Shown here: positions 39,800-49,921 of the stretch, piece after piece
How positions within the stretch are numbered: position 1 is the stretch's first letter
Layout: the number at the start of each line of letters is the position of its first letter
Source: an uncultured Acetatifactor sp.
GTDB lineage: Bacteria; Bacillota; Clostridia; Lachnospirales; Lachnospiraceae
DNA: 63,565 bases
Assembly (NCBI GenBank): GCA_910584375.1
Contig: CAJUAH010000026.1
Coordinates: 1 to 63,565 of the forward strand
Direction of reading: 5' to 3'
Translations under genes and position numbers: made by a program
The notes under the pieces: generated by a model
Told to the model about the DNA's origin: nothing
The model's input: the letters and a program-made list of their open reading frames with translations, nothing else
Databases searched by the model: none

Positions 39800-42370
39800 A
39801 TGAAACTGACGGAAAAGATATTCGGGACGCACAGCCAGAGGGAACTCAGGCGTATAATGCCCCTTGTGGATTCCATTGAGGCTCTTCGTCCCCGGATGAT
39901 GGAGCTGACGGACGAGCAGATGAAGGCCAGAACGGAGGAGTTCAAGGGTCGCCTGGAAAAGGGGGAGACACTGGACGATATTTTGCCGGAGGCCTACGCT
40001 CTGGTGCGGGAGGCGGCACGAAGGGTATTGAAGACAGAGCATTACAGAGTGCAGCTGATCGGCGGCGTCATCATGCATCAGGGGCGTATCGCCGAGATGA
40101 AGACCGGCGAAGGAAAGACCCAGACCTTTCTGCTGCCCGCTTATTTGAACGCGCTGGAGGGAAAGGGCGTGCATGTGGTGACGGTCAACGACTATCTGGC
40201 CAAGCGTGACGCGGAGTGGATGGGCCAGGTGCATGAGTTCCTGGGACTGACCGTGGGCGTGGTGCTTAACAGCATGACTCCGGAGGAGCGCCAGAAGGCG
40301 TACCGCTGCGATATCACCTATGTGACTAACAATGAGCTGGGATTTGACTATCTGCGCGACAATATGGTGCTCTACAAAGAGCAGCTGGTGCTGCGGGATC
40401 TTCATTTCGCCATCATAGACGAGGTGGACTCGGTGCTGATCGACGAGGCCCGGACGCCGCTGATCATCTCCGGGCAGAGCGGCAAGTCCACGGCTCTGTA
40501 CGAGATGTGCGATATGCTGGCCCGCCAGTTAAAGCGGGGCGACGATGTGCAGCAGCTGTCCAAGATGGACGCTCTGATGGGGATAGTGCAGGAGGAGACG
40601 GGAGATTTTATCGTCAATGAAAAGGATAAGGTGATCAACCTGACGGCAGCAGGCGTGGAGAAAGTGGAGAAATTCTTCCACATCGACAACTACGCCGACC
40701 CGGAGAATCTGGAGATCCAGCACAATATCATCCTGGCTCTGCGGGCCCACAATCTGATGTTCCGGGATCAGGACTATGTGGTCAAGGACGATCAGGTGCT
40801 GATCGTGGATGAGTTCACCGGACGTATCATGCCCGGACGGCGCTATTCCGACGGCCTGCACCAGGCCATAGAAGCAAAGGAGCGGGTGAAGGTCAAGCGG
40901 GAGAGTAAGACGATGGCCTCCATTACGTTTCAGAATTTCTTTAACTTATTTGATAAAAAATGCGGCGGTACCGGTACGGCGCTGACCGAGGAAAATGAGT
41001 TCCGCGATATCTACGGCATGGACGTGGTGGAAATACCCACCAACAAACCCATTGCCCGTATAGATCAGCAGGACGCGGTATATAAGACCCGGGCCGAGAA
41101 ACTGAAAGCCATTGTGGCGGCCGTGGAGGAGGCGCATGCCAAGGGACAGCCCGTGCTGGTGGGCACGATCACCATCGACGCCAGCGAAGAGCTGAGTAAG
41201 CTGCTGAACAAGAGGGGCATCGCCCATAAGGTGCTGAACGCCAAATTCCATGAGCTGGAGGCGGAGATCGTGGCGGACGCCGGTATACACGGAGCCGTGA
41301 CTATCGCCACCAACATGGCGGGCCGCGGTACGGATATCAAGCTGGACGAGGAGGCCAGAGCGGCGGGCGGCCTCAAGATCATCGGCACGGAGCGCCATGA
41401 GTCCCGGCGTATTGACAACCAGTTGCGGGGACGTTCCGGCCGTCAGGGAGATCCGGGCGAGTCCAAATTCTATATCTCCCTGGAAGATGAGCTGATGCGT
41501 CTGTTTGGTTCCGAGCGTTTGATCAGTATGTTTAACGCCCTGGGTATCCCCGAGGGACAGGAGATCGAACACAAGGCCCTGACCAACGCCATCGAGTCCG
41601 CGCAGAAGAAGATCGAGAACAATAACTTTGGGATTAGAAAGAACCTGCTGGAGTATGACCGGGTCATGAGCGAACAGAGAGAGATTATCTACGACGAGAG
41701 AAGACGCGTTCTGGACGGTGAGAGTATGCGGGACGTGATCTTCAAGATGATTACCGATATCACGGAAAACGCCGTGGATATCTGTATCGGCGACGAGGGA
41801 GATGCGGATGAGTGGGATTATAATGAGTTAAATACGTTGCTGCTGCCCACAGTGCCCATTGAGCCCGTGACCAGAGAGCGTGTGAACAAACCCAAGAAAA
41901 ACGGCCTGAAACAGCAGCTGAAGGAAGAGGCGGTTAAGCTCTATGAGTCCAAGGAGGCGGAATTTCCGGATGCGGAGGCTGTCCGTGAGATCGAGCGCGT
42001 GATCCTGCTCAAGGTCATCGACCGCAAGTGGATGGATCATATCGACGATATGGACCAGCTGCGCCAGGGGATTGGCCTGCAGGCTTACGGACAGAGAGAT
42101 CCGCTGGTAGAATACAAGATGAACGGCTATGAGATGTTTGACGAGATGACGCAGAACGTCAAGGAGGAGACGGTGCGCCTGCTGTTCCATATCAAGGTCG
42201 AGCAGAAGGTGGAGCGCGAACAGGTGGCCCAGGTAACGGGAACCAACCGGGATTCCTCTTCCGCCAAGGCGCCATCCAAGCGGGCGGCGGCCAAAATCTA
42301 TCCCAACGATCCCTGTCCCTGCGGCAGCGGCAAGAAATATAAGCAGTGCTGCGGCAGAGCCGGAAAATAA
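39800..42370 (+). CDS. secA: Preprotein translocase ATPase SecA
   Basis: Motor of the general secretion pathway. The 856-residue protein has the N-terminal motif MKTGEGKTQ (Walker A), DEVDSVLIDEARTPLIISG (Walker B region), the second nucleotide fold with ATNMAGRGTDIKL and GRSGRQGDPG, and a C-terminal zinc motif CPCGSGKKYKQCCG that binds SecB-like partners or lipid. The ATG at 39800 follows GAGGT; an in-frame ATG at 39668 adds 44 non-conserved residues. It is followed 47 bases later by prfB, the usual Firmicutes order. Confidence 0.96.
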   Translation: MKLTEKIFGTHSQRELRRIMPLVDSIEALRPRMMELTDEQMKARTEEFKGRLEKGETLDDILPEAYALVREAARRVLKTEHYRVQLIGGVIMHQGRIAEMKTGEGKTQTFLLPAYLNALEGKGVHVVTVNDYLAKRDAEWMGQVHEFLGLTVGVVLNSMTPEERQKAYRCDITYVTNNELGFDYLRDNMVLYKEQLVLRDLHFAIIDEVDSVLIDEARTPLIISGQSGKSTALYEMCDMLARQLKRGDDVQQLSKMDALMGIVQEETGDFIVNEKDKVINLTAAGVEKVEKFFHIDNYADPENLEIQHNIILALRAHNLMFRDQDYVVKDDQVLIVDEFTGRIMPGRRYSDGLHQAIEAKERVKVKRESKTMASITFQNFFNLFDKKCGGTGTALTEENEFRDIYGMDVVEIPTNKPIARIDQQDAVYKTRAEKLKAIVAAVEEAHAKGQPVLVGTITIDASEELSKLLNKRGIAHKVLNAKFHELEAEIVADAGIHGAVTIATNMAGRGTDIKLDEEARAAGGLKIIGTERHESRRIDNQLRGRSGRQGDPGESKFYISLEDELMRLFGSERLISMFNALGIPEGQEIEHKALTNAIESAQKKIENNNFGIRKNLLEYDRVMSEQREIIYDERRRVLDGESMRDVIFKMITDITENAVDICIGDEGDADEWDYNELNTLLLPTVPIEPVTRERVNKPKKNGLKQQLKEEAVKLYESKEAEFPDAEAVREIERVILLKVIDRKWMDHIDDMDQLRQGIGLQAYGQRDPLVEYKMNGYEMFDEMTQNVKEETVRLLFHIKVEQKVEREQVAQVTGTNRDSSSAKAPSKRAAAKIYPNDPCPCGSGKKYKQCCGRAGK

Positions 42371-42417
42371 AACAGAACTGTAAACAGAGCTTATCATAGG
42401 AAAGGCGGTGACGCAAA

Positions 42418-43546
42418 GTGGTAGAATTAGATTCTATGAAGTCAGAACTTTTGACTTACGAAACTCCATTAGCGGAAGTGAGGGATTCACTTTGACCTGG
42501 CTAACAAGGCCAAGCGGATCGAAGAGATGGAGATGGAGATGGAGGCTCCCGGCTTTTGGGACGATCCGGACCGCTCCAACAAACGGATGAAAGAACTGAA
42601 AAACATGAAGGATACCGTGGAGGGTTTTCGCAAGCTGGAAACCCAGTATGACGATATCCTGACCCTGATCGAGATGGGGTACGAGGAGGAGGATGCCTCC
42701 CTGATCCCCGAGATTCGGGGGGAACTGGATGAATTTATCGGGGAACTGGAGGAATTGCGTATCGGCATACTGCTGTCGGGAGAATATGACAAGAATAACG
42801 CGATTCTGAAATTGAATGCGGGTGCGGGAGGCACGGAGAGCTGCGACTGGTGCGGCATGCTCTACCGCATGTACACCCGCTGGGCGGAACGCAAGGGTTT
42901 CTCCCTGGAGGTGCTGGATTATCTGGACGGAGACGAGGCGGGCATCAAGTCGGTGACTTTCCAGGTCAACGGCATCAATGCCTACGGCTATCTGAAATCG
43001 GAAAAAGGAGTGCACCGTCTGGTGCGGATCTCTCCTTTCAACGCCCAGGGCAAGCGCCAGACATCCTTTGTATCTCTGGATGTGATGCCGGATATAGAGG
43101 AAGACCTGGATGTGGAGATCGACGAAAAAGATCTGCGGATCGACACCTACCGCAGCAGCGGCGCGGGCGGTCAGCATATCAACAAGACTTCCTCGGCCAT
43201 CCGTATCACCCATATTCCCACCGGAACGGTGGTGCAGTGCCAGAATGAGCGCAGCCAGTTCCAGAACAAGGATAAGGCCATGCAGATGTTGAAGGCCAAA
43301 CTGTACCTGCTCAAGCAGGAGGCCAATGTGGAGAAACTCTCGGATATCCGGGGAGAGGTCAAGGATATCGCCTGGGGCAATCAGATACGCTCCTATGTCC
43401 TGCAGCCTTACAAGCTGGTCAAGGATCTGCGTACGGAGGTAGAGAGCGGCAATGCGGACGCCGTGCTGGATGGGGCGTTGGATCCCTTTATCAACGGCTA
43501 TCTGAAATGGATGAGCATACAGGGCAGAAAGCCTCAGGAACAGTAA
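42418..43546 (+). CDS. prfB: Peptide chain release factor 2, with programmed +1 frameshift
   Basis: Recognises UGA and UAA stops. Translation starts at the GTG at 42418 (MVELDSMK..., the typical start of Firmicutes RF2) and reaches an in-frame TGA at 42493-42495 after 25 codons. The slippery CTT TGA C with an upstream AGGGAT Shine-Dalgarno-like stretch marks the known autoregulatory +1 shift, after which DLANKAKRIEEM continues for 350 codons. The join is 42418-42492 and 42494-43546, 375 residues in all. The GGQ motif (SGAGGQHINKT) and the codon-reading SPF (RISPFNAQ) are intact. Confidence 0.95.
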
Positions 43547-43647
43547 GGAATATTATATATAATGAAGATTTTATAAACGAAGAGACCATGTCGGCATACA
43601 CCGACATGGCCTCTCGTAAAAAGTGTAAAAGGAGTATAAAAATGGAA

Positions 43648-44394
43648 TCAGGAATACTCCAGGGGACGCATAATATTTAGGAAAAAGCACGCATATGTCA
43701 TCTGCATATAAGGGTTCAGCCACAGCATGCCGATACCGCAGGTCAGCAGAGCCAACAGAATCAGCGGTATGAAACTCACCTGAAGATAGAACAGGCGGGC
43801 CTTATGACCTTTCATGATCCGTACGCTGCTGCGCAGCAACTGCCCGGCCGTGTAGTCCGGAAAATCCAACAGCAGAAAATAACACTGTGAAAAAATCAGA
43901 GAAAACAAGGTGCTGGCTACCATAGCGGCAGAACCAAACAACAGGGCTGCCATTACCCAACCTGTTCTCTGCGTTTGTTCATACAGGCCGCCGCAAATCT
44001 GGAAAGGCAGTACCAGGACAAAAGAGACAACGCTGAAAAACGCCGACAGCGTCAGGCATTTTCCAAACTGTCTGCTGAAACCGTAAAACAGACAGCTCAT
44101 ATCACAGTTGCGCTTACAGGCTACGTTTAAAAAGAACAGAGCATAGCCCGCCGAAAAGATGCCTGTAAACAGAGAGACCACCGAACTTGCCGACAGAGAG
44201 AGTATGCCGCCTGCCAGGGGGGAGAGTTTCAGTCCCACAAGGAGGAGCGATACAAAACTGTTGGAAATCATGTTCAGGGCCGCAGTGATCGCGGTGCCCA
44301 GAAATACGATCAGCACAGCGGAGCCGAAACGCCCCTCCAGCAGATCTTTCGCCTGGGTCTTTAACTGAGAGGAGGTCATATACTGTACGTCCAT
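43648..44394 (-). CDS. DUF975-family membrane protein
   Basis: A 248-residue integral membrane protein that starts with a soluble MTSSQLKTQAKDLLEGRFG motif and then has five or six membrane helices. This start and the helix spacing are those of DUF975, a Firmicutes family of unknown function. It lies 22 bases after a DUF4190-type protein gene on the same strand. A palindrome at about 43587-43610 follows the gene and may help end its transcript. Confidence 0.8.
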   Translation of the reverse strand: MDVQYMTSSQLKTQAKDLLEGRFGSAVLIVFLGTAITAALNMISNSFVSLLLVGLKLSPLAGGILSLSASSVVSLFTGIFSAGYALFFLNVACKRNCDMSCLFYGFSRQFGKCLTLSAFFSVVSFVLVLPFQICGGLYEQTQRTGWVMAALLFGSAAMVASTLFSLIFSQCYFLLLDFPDYTAGQLLRSSVRIMKGHKARLFYLQVSFIPLILLALLTCGIGMLWLNPYMQMTYACFFLNIMRPLEYS

Positions 44395-44416
44395 CTTTTC
44401 TCATTCCTTTCCTGAC

Positions 44417-44809
44417 TCATTCGGTGGGGAAAAGTTCGTCCAAGTCAATGCCGTAAGCCCTCTCAAACAGATCGTCGTAACTTTCGCCATACATATTCTC
44501 GGAGTACCGATTCAGCATATCCCGATAATCCGGATCACGCATCATAGCAGGCATCATGGAAAACACAACGCCGTATATCAATGCGGAGAAAACAAGTCCA
44601 ACACAGGAAGTCGCGATGCCGGCCATCGCCATGGTATCCATCTGTCGTCCCTTTCTGTAAGACAGGATGGCGAAAAGGATACCCAGCGCCCCCAGGGGCA
44701 GCGGCAATATTGCCGTACAGATACTCGCCAGAGAACATATGCCCAACACCAGCGAGGCAACGGTAAATGGATTCCTGCGCGGGGCAGGAGAGTTCTGACG
44801 ATAATCCAT
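44417..44809 (-). CDS. DUF4190-type small membrane protein
   Basis: A 130-residue protein with a short proline/arginine-rich lead, two membrane helices with the AxLVLGICSLASI and GxLGILFAILSYRKGRQ pattern of DUF4190, a third helix, and an acidic C-terminus (DDLFERAYGIDLDELFP). The ATG at 44809 follows AGGAG by 10 bases; the longer frame from 44863 has no good start. It is probably co-transcribed with the DUF975 gene downstream. Confidence 0.75.
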   Translation of the reverse strand: MDYRQNSPAPRRNPFTVASLVLGICSLASICTAILPLPLGALGILFAILSYRKGRQMDTMAMAGIATSCVGLVFSALIYGVVFSMMPAMMRDPDYRDMLNRYSENMYGESYDDLFERAYGIDLDELFPTE

Positions 44810-44952
44810 AATGACTGTACTCCTGTTTGTCCTGTATGTTTGTTTTTTATATTTTACCACCAATCCAACGGAAAAGCAACGATTTTCTTTCTTGAAATGA
44901 GGGGAGTTTATCTGTTATAGTAGTATGGAAAGAAATATAGAAAGGCAAGGTC

Positions 44953-47367
44953 ATGTTTATGGACATCTTACAGACGATCAAGGAAGAGCTACAGGTAGAG
45001 AAATGGCAGGTGGAGGCGGCTGTCAAGCTGATCGACGAGGGCAATACCATTCCCTTTATCTCACGGTACAGAAAGGAGGCCACCGGTTCTCTGAACGACG
45101 AACAGCTCCGGGATCTCCACGAGCGACTGCAGTATCTTCGCAATCTTGAGGACAAAAAGCAGCAGGTGCTGGGCAGTATAGAGGAACAGGGGCAGCTGAC
45201 ACAGGAACTCAGGGACCGGATTCTGGCAGCGCAGACTCTGGTGGCGGTGGAAGACCTGTACCGCCCTTACCGCCCCAAGCGAAAGACCAGGGCCAGCGTG
45301 GCCCGGGAGAAAGGGCTGGCCCCTCTGGCGCAGACCCTTCAGGCCCAGGAGATACAGACTACATTAGAAGAGGAGGCGGAGAAATATGTCTGCGCTGAAA
45401 AAGGCGTAGCGTCGGCGCAGGAGGCGCTGCAGGGAGCCATGGATATTCTGGCGGAGCAGATCTCCGACGAGGCGGATCACCGCGCCTACATACGTCAGGC
45501 TACCTTTGACGAGGGGACTGTCAGCAGCGAAGCCAAGGATGAAAAGGCGCAGAGCGTATATGAGATGTACTATCATTTTGAAGAACCCGTGAAAAAAATT
45601 GCCGGACACCGGGTGCTGGCGCTGAACCGGGGAGAGGCGGAAAAAGTGCTGACCGTCAAGCTCACGGCCCCCACGGACCGCATTCTTCGGTATCTGGAAA
45701 AGCAGACGGTGAAAAAGGACGATCCGGTGACGACTCCCCTGCTCAAGGAGGTATGCCGGGACGCCTACGAGCGGTTGATCGCTCCCGCCATCGAGCGGGA
45801 AATCCGCGGTGACCTGACGGAAAAAGCGGAGGACGGAGCTATCGCCGTATTTGGCAGGAATCTGGAGCAGTTGCTGTTACAGCCCCCCATCGCAGGCAAG
45901 GTGGTGCTGGGTTGGGATCCCGCTTTCCGCACCGGCTGCAAGCTGGCAGTGGTGGACGCCACTGGCAAGGTGCTGGATACCAAGGTGATTTACCCCACGG
46001 CTCCTCAGAATAAGGTGACGGAGGCCAAGGCGGAGCTAAAACGGCTGATTGCAAAATATCATGTGGACCTGATCTCCGTAGGGAACGGCACGGCCTCCCG
46101 GGAATCCGAGCAGGTGATCGTGGAGCTGCTTAAAGAGCTGGACCGTCCGGTGCAGTATGTGATCGTCAACGAGGCAGGAGCCTCCGTATATTCCGCCAGC
46201 AAGCTGGCTACGGAGGAATTTCCCAATTTTGATGTGGGACAGAGAAGCGCCGCCTCCATTGCCCGCAGACTTCAGGACCCCCTGGCGGAGCTGGTGAAGA
46301 TAGATCCCCAGTCCATCGGTGTGGGGCAGTACCAGCATGACATGAATCAGAAAAAACTGGGCGAGGCTCTGGGCGGCGTGGTAGAAGACAGCGTGAACAA
46401 GGTGGGCGTGGATCTGAACACTGCATCCGTGTCCCTGCTGGAGTATGTGTCCGGCATCAACAAGACCATCGCCCGGAATATCGTGGACTACCGCGAGGCG
46501 AACGGACGCTTTGCAAACAGAAAACAGCTTTTGAAAGTACCCAAGCTGGGGCCCAAGGCCTATGAGCAGTGCGCGGGCTTTATGCGGATACTGGACGGGG
46601 ACAATCCCCTGGACGCCACCAGCGTACATCCCGAATCCTATGAGGCAGCGCTGAAACTGCTGGATAAGCTGGGCATGTCTGTGGAGGATGTGCGGGAGGC
46701 GCAGAAAAAGGCAGCCGCAGAGAAAGCGGCGGGCAGAAAAGCTCCGGGAACCGCGACGGCGCAGCGCCCTGCCCAGAGAAAGCAGAGTCGTACCATTCAG
46801 GTGAAAAGTACCGATACGGCCATGGGCAAGGCGCTGGCGGCGGCTATGGCCGGCGTGAGAGTGGAAGAGCCCGGGAAGGGAACACAGTCACGAAACAGCG
46901 CGGACAGGCCCGCACCGGACAGAACCGGCGCGGACACGGGGCAGCCGGGCGGCAGTCTGGAAAAAAGGGTGAAAAACAAAGCGCAGTTGGCCCGGGAACT
47001 GGGTATCGGCGAGATCACACTGACCGATATTCTGCGGGAACTGGAAAAACCGGCACGGGACCCCAGAGACGATATGCCCAGCCCCATCCTGCGCAGCGAC
47101 GTTCTGGATATGAAGGACTTAAAGCCGGGCATGGTACTGAAAGGCACCGTGCGCAATGTTATCGATTTCGGCGCTTTTGTGGACATCGGCGTTCATCAGG
47201 ACGGGCTGGTACACATCTCCCAGATCACGGACAAATATATTAAGCATCCGCTGGAGGCAGTCAGTGTGGGAGACATCGTGGATGTGCAGGTGCTGGATGT
47301 GGATTTGCAGAAAAAGAGGATTTCTCTTACCATGAAGGTCAAAGAAACAGGGGGAAGGACAAAATGA
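44953..47367 (+). CDS. tex: Tex-family RNA-binding transcription accessory protein
   Basis: Conserved nucleic-acid-binding protein. Domains in order: N-terminal helical domain (1-190), YqgF-like RNase H fold (about 315-450, VVLGWDPAFRTGCKLAVVD), double helix-hairpin-helix (about 480-560, SVSLLEYVSGINKTIARNIV) and an S1 domain (about 720-795, GMVLKGTVRNVIDFGAFVDIG). An unusual linker of about 90 residues, rich in Lys, Ala, Arg and Pro, lies between HhH and S1. The start may be 44953 or the ATG at 44959. The stop overlaps the next gene by four bases (ATGA). Confidence 0.93.
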   Translation: MFMDILQTIKEELQVEKWQVEAAVKLIDEGNTIPFISRYRKEATGSLNDEQLRDLHERLQYLRNLEDKKQQVLGSIEEQGQLTQELRDRILAAQTLVAVEDLYRPYRPKRKTRASVAREKGLAPLAQTLQAQEIQTTLEEEAEKYVCAEKGVASAQEALQGAMDILAEQISDEADHRAYIRQATFDEGTVSSEAKDEKAQSVYEMYYHFEEPVKKIAGHRVLALNRGEAEKVLTVKLTAPTDRILRYLEKQTVKKDDPVTTPLLKEVCRDAYERLIAPAIEREIRGDLTEKAEDGAIAVFGRNLEQLLLQPPIAGKVVLGWDPAFRTGCKLAVVDATGKVLDTKVIYPTAPQNKVTEAKAELKRLIAKYHVDLISVGNGTASRESEQVIVELLKELDRPVQYVIVNEAGASVYSASKLATEEFPNFDVGQRSAASIARRLQDPLAELVKIDPQSIGVGQYQHDMNQKKLGEALGGVVEDSVNKVGVDLNTASVSLLEYVSGINKTIARNIVDYREANGRFANRKQLLKVPKLGPKAYEQCAGFMRILDGDNPLDATSVHPESYEAALKLLDKLGMSVEDVREAQKKAAAEKAAGRKAPGTATAQRPAQRKQSRTIQVKSTDTAMGKALAAAMAGVRVEEPGKGTQSRNSADRPAPDRTGADTGQPGGSLEKRVKNKAQLARELGIGEITLTDILRELEKPARDPRDDMPSPILRSDVLDMKDLKPGMVLKGTVRNVIDFGAFVDIGVHQDGLVHISQITDKYIKHPLEAVSVGDIVDVQVLDVDLQKKRISLTMKVKETGGRTK

Positions 47368-48824
47368 ACAGCATATCGGAACTTCAGAGAAACAATAAAG
47401 TGGCGATGACGGCCCATCTGATAACCGTGGCGGTAATGCTTGCGCTTATGGTTATCCAGGCGGTCAGAGGAGACGTATCCTTCGGATATGTGGCGGTGAT
47501 GAGCGTGATCGGAGCCGTGCCGGTGATTCTGGAATTTATCTTTTCGAGCCGTAACAGAGAGACGGATATGGTACGCCATCTGGCGGCTATAGGCTTTGCC
47601 GTATTCTATACGGTCTGCATGTTTACGGAAGTGAACCAGTTGGTGTTTGTCTTTGTTATTCCCATCGTGTTTGTGGTGGCCGTCTACAATGACGTGAGAT
47701 ATCAGCTGCTGATCAATATAGGTACTGTGCTGGAAAATCTGGCGGTGGTGGTGCTGGGAGCCGCCACAGGAAAATTCGGCTATCAGGGTATGGACGCGGC
47801 GATCATACAGATGGTGGTCATGTGTATGGTGGCGGTGTATTCCGGTTTTACCACCAGAACGCTGAAAGCCAACTCGGATCAGCGGATAGCGGATATCAAC
47901 CGGTCGCGGCAGCAGACGGAAACGCTGCTGCAGACCAACGCGGAACTCTCTGACAGACTGTCGGAGGGGATTACCTCTGTTCATGAGAAGATGGAAGAGC
48001 TGAGCAGGGCGTCAAAGGCCACCAAGACGGCCATGGAGGAAGTGTCCGCAGGCGCGGAGGATACCTCCCGGCATGTTATCAGCCAGAGGCAGCAGACAGA
48101 GACTATTCAGGGCAAAGTCAACGAGGTACATGACGTTTCCGTACAGATCGGAACCAATATGCGGCACACAATGGACGCGCTGGAGACCGGCAACCGAAAT
48201 GTGTCCGTGCTGGTGGGGCAGGTGGAGGCATCCGTGAAGAACGGGACGGCGGTAAACGAAAAACTGGAAACCCTGGGACAATATATGGAAAAGATGAACA
48301 CCATCGTGGAGTTGATCGGCGGCATTACTTCCCAGACCAGTATGCTGGCGCTGAACGCCAGTATTGAGGCCGCCAGAGCCGGAGAGGCAGGCAGAGGATT
48401 TTCGGTGGTAGCCACGCAGATCTCCGAGATGGCTACCAGGACCAAGGACGCTACGGCGAATATCAACGGTCTGATCGACGATGTCTCCAAGGCCATACGG
48501 GAGGTAATGGGGGTAGTGGCGGACATGGTATCCGGCATCGACGAAGAAAAACAGGGAGCTCTGCATGCGGCGGAGAGTTTTCAGGCGATCAGGGACAACG
48601 CCCAGGCGGTCTGCGGCAATATGGAGGGGCTTACCCGGGCGGTGGACGAACTGAACGCGTCCAATCAGGTGATCGTGGATTCCGTGCAGACGATCTCAGC
48701 TATTTCCGAGGAAGTGTCCGCCCATGCCGGCGAAACCATGGGCGCCGAGGAGAAGAACGCGGTCGTCATGGAACAGATTATACAGGTCATGCAGGAACTT
48801 ATGACTCTGGCGCAGAAACGTTAG
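47364..48824 (+). CDS. Membrane chemoreceptor without a ligand-binding domain
   Basis: Methyl-accepting chemotaxis protein of 486 residues. Five or six membrane helices fill residues about 15-170 with only short loops, so there is no periplasmic sensor domain and no HAMP. The cytoplasmic signalling domain (about 220-486) contains the conserved tip (ITSQTSMLALNASIEAARAGEAGRGFSVVATQI). It may sense membrane state or a signal within the lipid bilayer. The start overlaps the tex stop, so expression is coupled to it. A terminator follows. Confidence 0.88.
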   Translation: MNSISELQRNNKVAMTAHLITVAVMLALMVIQAVRGDVSFGYVAVMSVIGAVPVILEFIFSSRNRETDMVRHLAAIGFAVFYTVCMFTEVNQLVFVFVIPIVFVVAVYNDVRYQLLINIGTVLENLAVVVLGAATGKFGYQGMDAAIIQMVVMCMVAVYSGFTTRTLKANSDQRIADINRSRQQTETLLQTNAELSDRLSEGITSVHEKMEELSRASKATKTAMEEVSAGAEDTSRHVISQRQQTETIQGKVNEVHDVSVQIGTNMRHTMDALETGNRNVSVLVGQVEASVKNGTAVNEKLETLGQYMEKMNTIVELIGGITSQTSMLALNASIEAARAGEAGRGFSVVATQISEMATRTKDATANINGLIDDVSKAIREVMGVVADMVSGIDEEKQGALHAAESFQAIRDNAQAVCGNMEGLTRAVDELNASNQVIVDSVQTISAISEEVSAHAGETMGAEEKNAVVMEQIIQVMQELMTLAQKR

Positions 48825-48827
48825 AGA

Positions 48828-48863
48828 AACAGGATTCCCGGTATGGGCCGGGAATCCTGTTTA
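48828..48863. terminator. Terminator after the membrane chemoreceptor gene
   Basis: AACAGGATTCCCGG pairs with CCGGGAATCCTGTT around a six-base loop. The two flanking genes converge, and the stem could serve both. Confidence 0.8.
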
Positions 48864-48882
48864 GATTGGACGGAATGGGAGG

Positions 48883-49617
48883 CTATCTTCTGGCCTTGAT
48901 GATGGGACTCAGGGGCTTGTAGATCAGCATGGTGACCAGGGACACGCTGCCGCCCTTGATCAGATTGAGGGGAGCCACGCAGCAGGCCACAAAACTGACG
49001 AGACTGCCGTCGCTCACAAGAGGATTGATCTTCGCTCCCATGGCCAGGATACTTTCCAGCGGCATACCGTACAGCCGGGAAAAGGCCGGCAGCAGATAGA
49101 CGGCGTTAAAGGCGGTGCCGAACAGCGTCAGGATCAGAGTCCCCACTACGCAGCCCGTCAGAGCGCTCTTTTTACTCTTTTTAAAGTAGTAGACGACGGA
49201 GGCGGGCAGGATAAAACTGCAGCCGATGACGAAGTTGGCCAGATCCCCCACAAAGGCGGTGCTGGTCCCCTTGATCATAAGTTTCAACAGGATCTTGACA
49301 GCCTCGATCAGCACGCCCACTACAGGGCCGAAGGCGAAAGCTCCCACCAGCGCGGGCAACTCGCTGAAATCCAGCTTGTAAAAATCGGGCGCCAGAAAAG
49401 GCAGGGGGAAGTCCAACAGATGCAGGATCAGGGCGATAGCCGAAAACATCGCCGTCATGGTCATTTTCTGCGTGGTAAGGGCGCGCTCTTTGACGCCGTT
49501 TCTCCTGTCGGCAAATTTCTCCAGAGCCAGAGCCACCAGAAATATGGCTATGACGATCAGCAGAAACTGCGCTGCGAAAAGGGTGTTTGCCTTTACGCTC
49601 TCAATAAATTTGTTCAT
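48883..49617 (-). CDS. ribU: Riboflavin ECF transporter S component
   Basis: Membrane substrate-binding subunit that captures riboflavin and works with the shared EcfA/EcfT module, encoded elsewhere. Six membrane helices lie in 244 residues, and the motif KLDFSELPALVGAFAFGPVVG is the family's substrate-site region. The first helix (about 13-30) and a 20-residue loop extend the N-terminus beyond typical RibU. An FMN riboswitch and terminator precede it, so it is shut off when FMN is plentiful. Confidence 0.92.
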   Translation of the reverse strand: MNKFIESVKANTLFAAQFLLIVIAIFLVALALEKFADRRNGVKERALTTQKMTMTAMFSAIALILHLLDFPLPFLAPDFYKLDFSELPALVGAFAFGPVVGVLIEAVKILLKLMIKGTSTAFVGDLANFVIGCSFILPASVVYYFKKSKKSALTGCVVGTLILTLFGTAFNAVYLLPAFSRLYGMPLESILAMGAKINPLVSDGSLVSFVACCVAPLNLIKGGSVSLVTMLIYKPLSPIIKARR

Positions 49618-49682
49618 ACTGTTTCCTCACTTTCCGCCGCGTGCCGCGGCCTATGTATTTTTGTAAGGAAAGTCTTTCGCGC

Positions 49683-49721
49683 AAAAAACCCTGATCTTCG
49701 CGGAAAACCGCAAAATCAGGG
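49683..49721 (-). terminator. Riboswitch-linked terminator upstream of ribU
   Basis: On the minus strand CCCTGATTTTGCGG pairs with CCGCGAAGATCAGGG and is followed by TTTTTT. It lies between the FMN aptamer and the ribU start, the place where a transcription-attenuating riboswitch has its terminator. Confidence 0.85.
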
Positions 49722-49770
49722 CCGATTCGCATGATATGCCGGCCGGTGTCAAACACCCGCCTGTTTCCAT

Positions 49771-49911
49771 GTTCTTCTTCCATCCAGACTGTACTGTTGG
49801 TACCGGATTCTCACCGATTCAGCCATGGCGTTACCGCCACGGGTCGCGGACTGATATGTTTCCATACATCACCGCCAGTAGGGAATTGCACCCAACCCTG
49901 AAGACTCACCT
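49771..49911 (-). promoter_or_regulatory. FMN riboswitch (RFN element) controlling ribU
   Basis: Read on the minus strand, the conserved RFN blocks are present in order: TCTTCAGGG near the 5' end, GGTGCAATTCCCTACTGGC with GGTGAT, the CCGCGACCC block, the variable arm, GAATCGGTGAGAATCCGGTACC, ACAGTACAGTCTGGATG and GAAGAAGA at the 3' end. The pairing outer stem is intact. It should bind FMN and promote termination before ribU. Confidence 0.95.
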
Positions 49912-49921
49912 TATGCGTATT

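Noticed and set aside
42408..42526. prfB read as a broken gene because of the in-frame TGA
   Set aside because: The TGA is in the known programmed frameshift context CTT TGA C and the downstream frame is fully conserved.
43587..43610. Palindrome CCATGTCGG...CCGACATGG after prfB as a clear terminator
   Set aside because: The stem is good but no T-tract follows on either strand, so I mention it only as a possible aid to termination.
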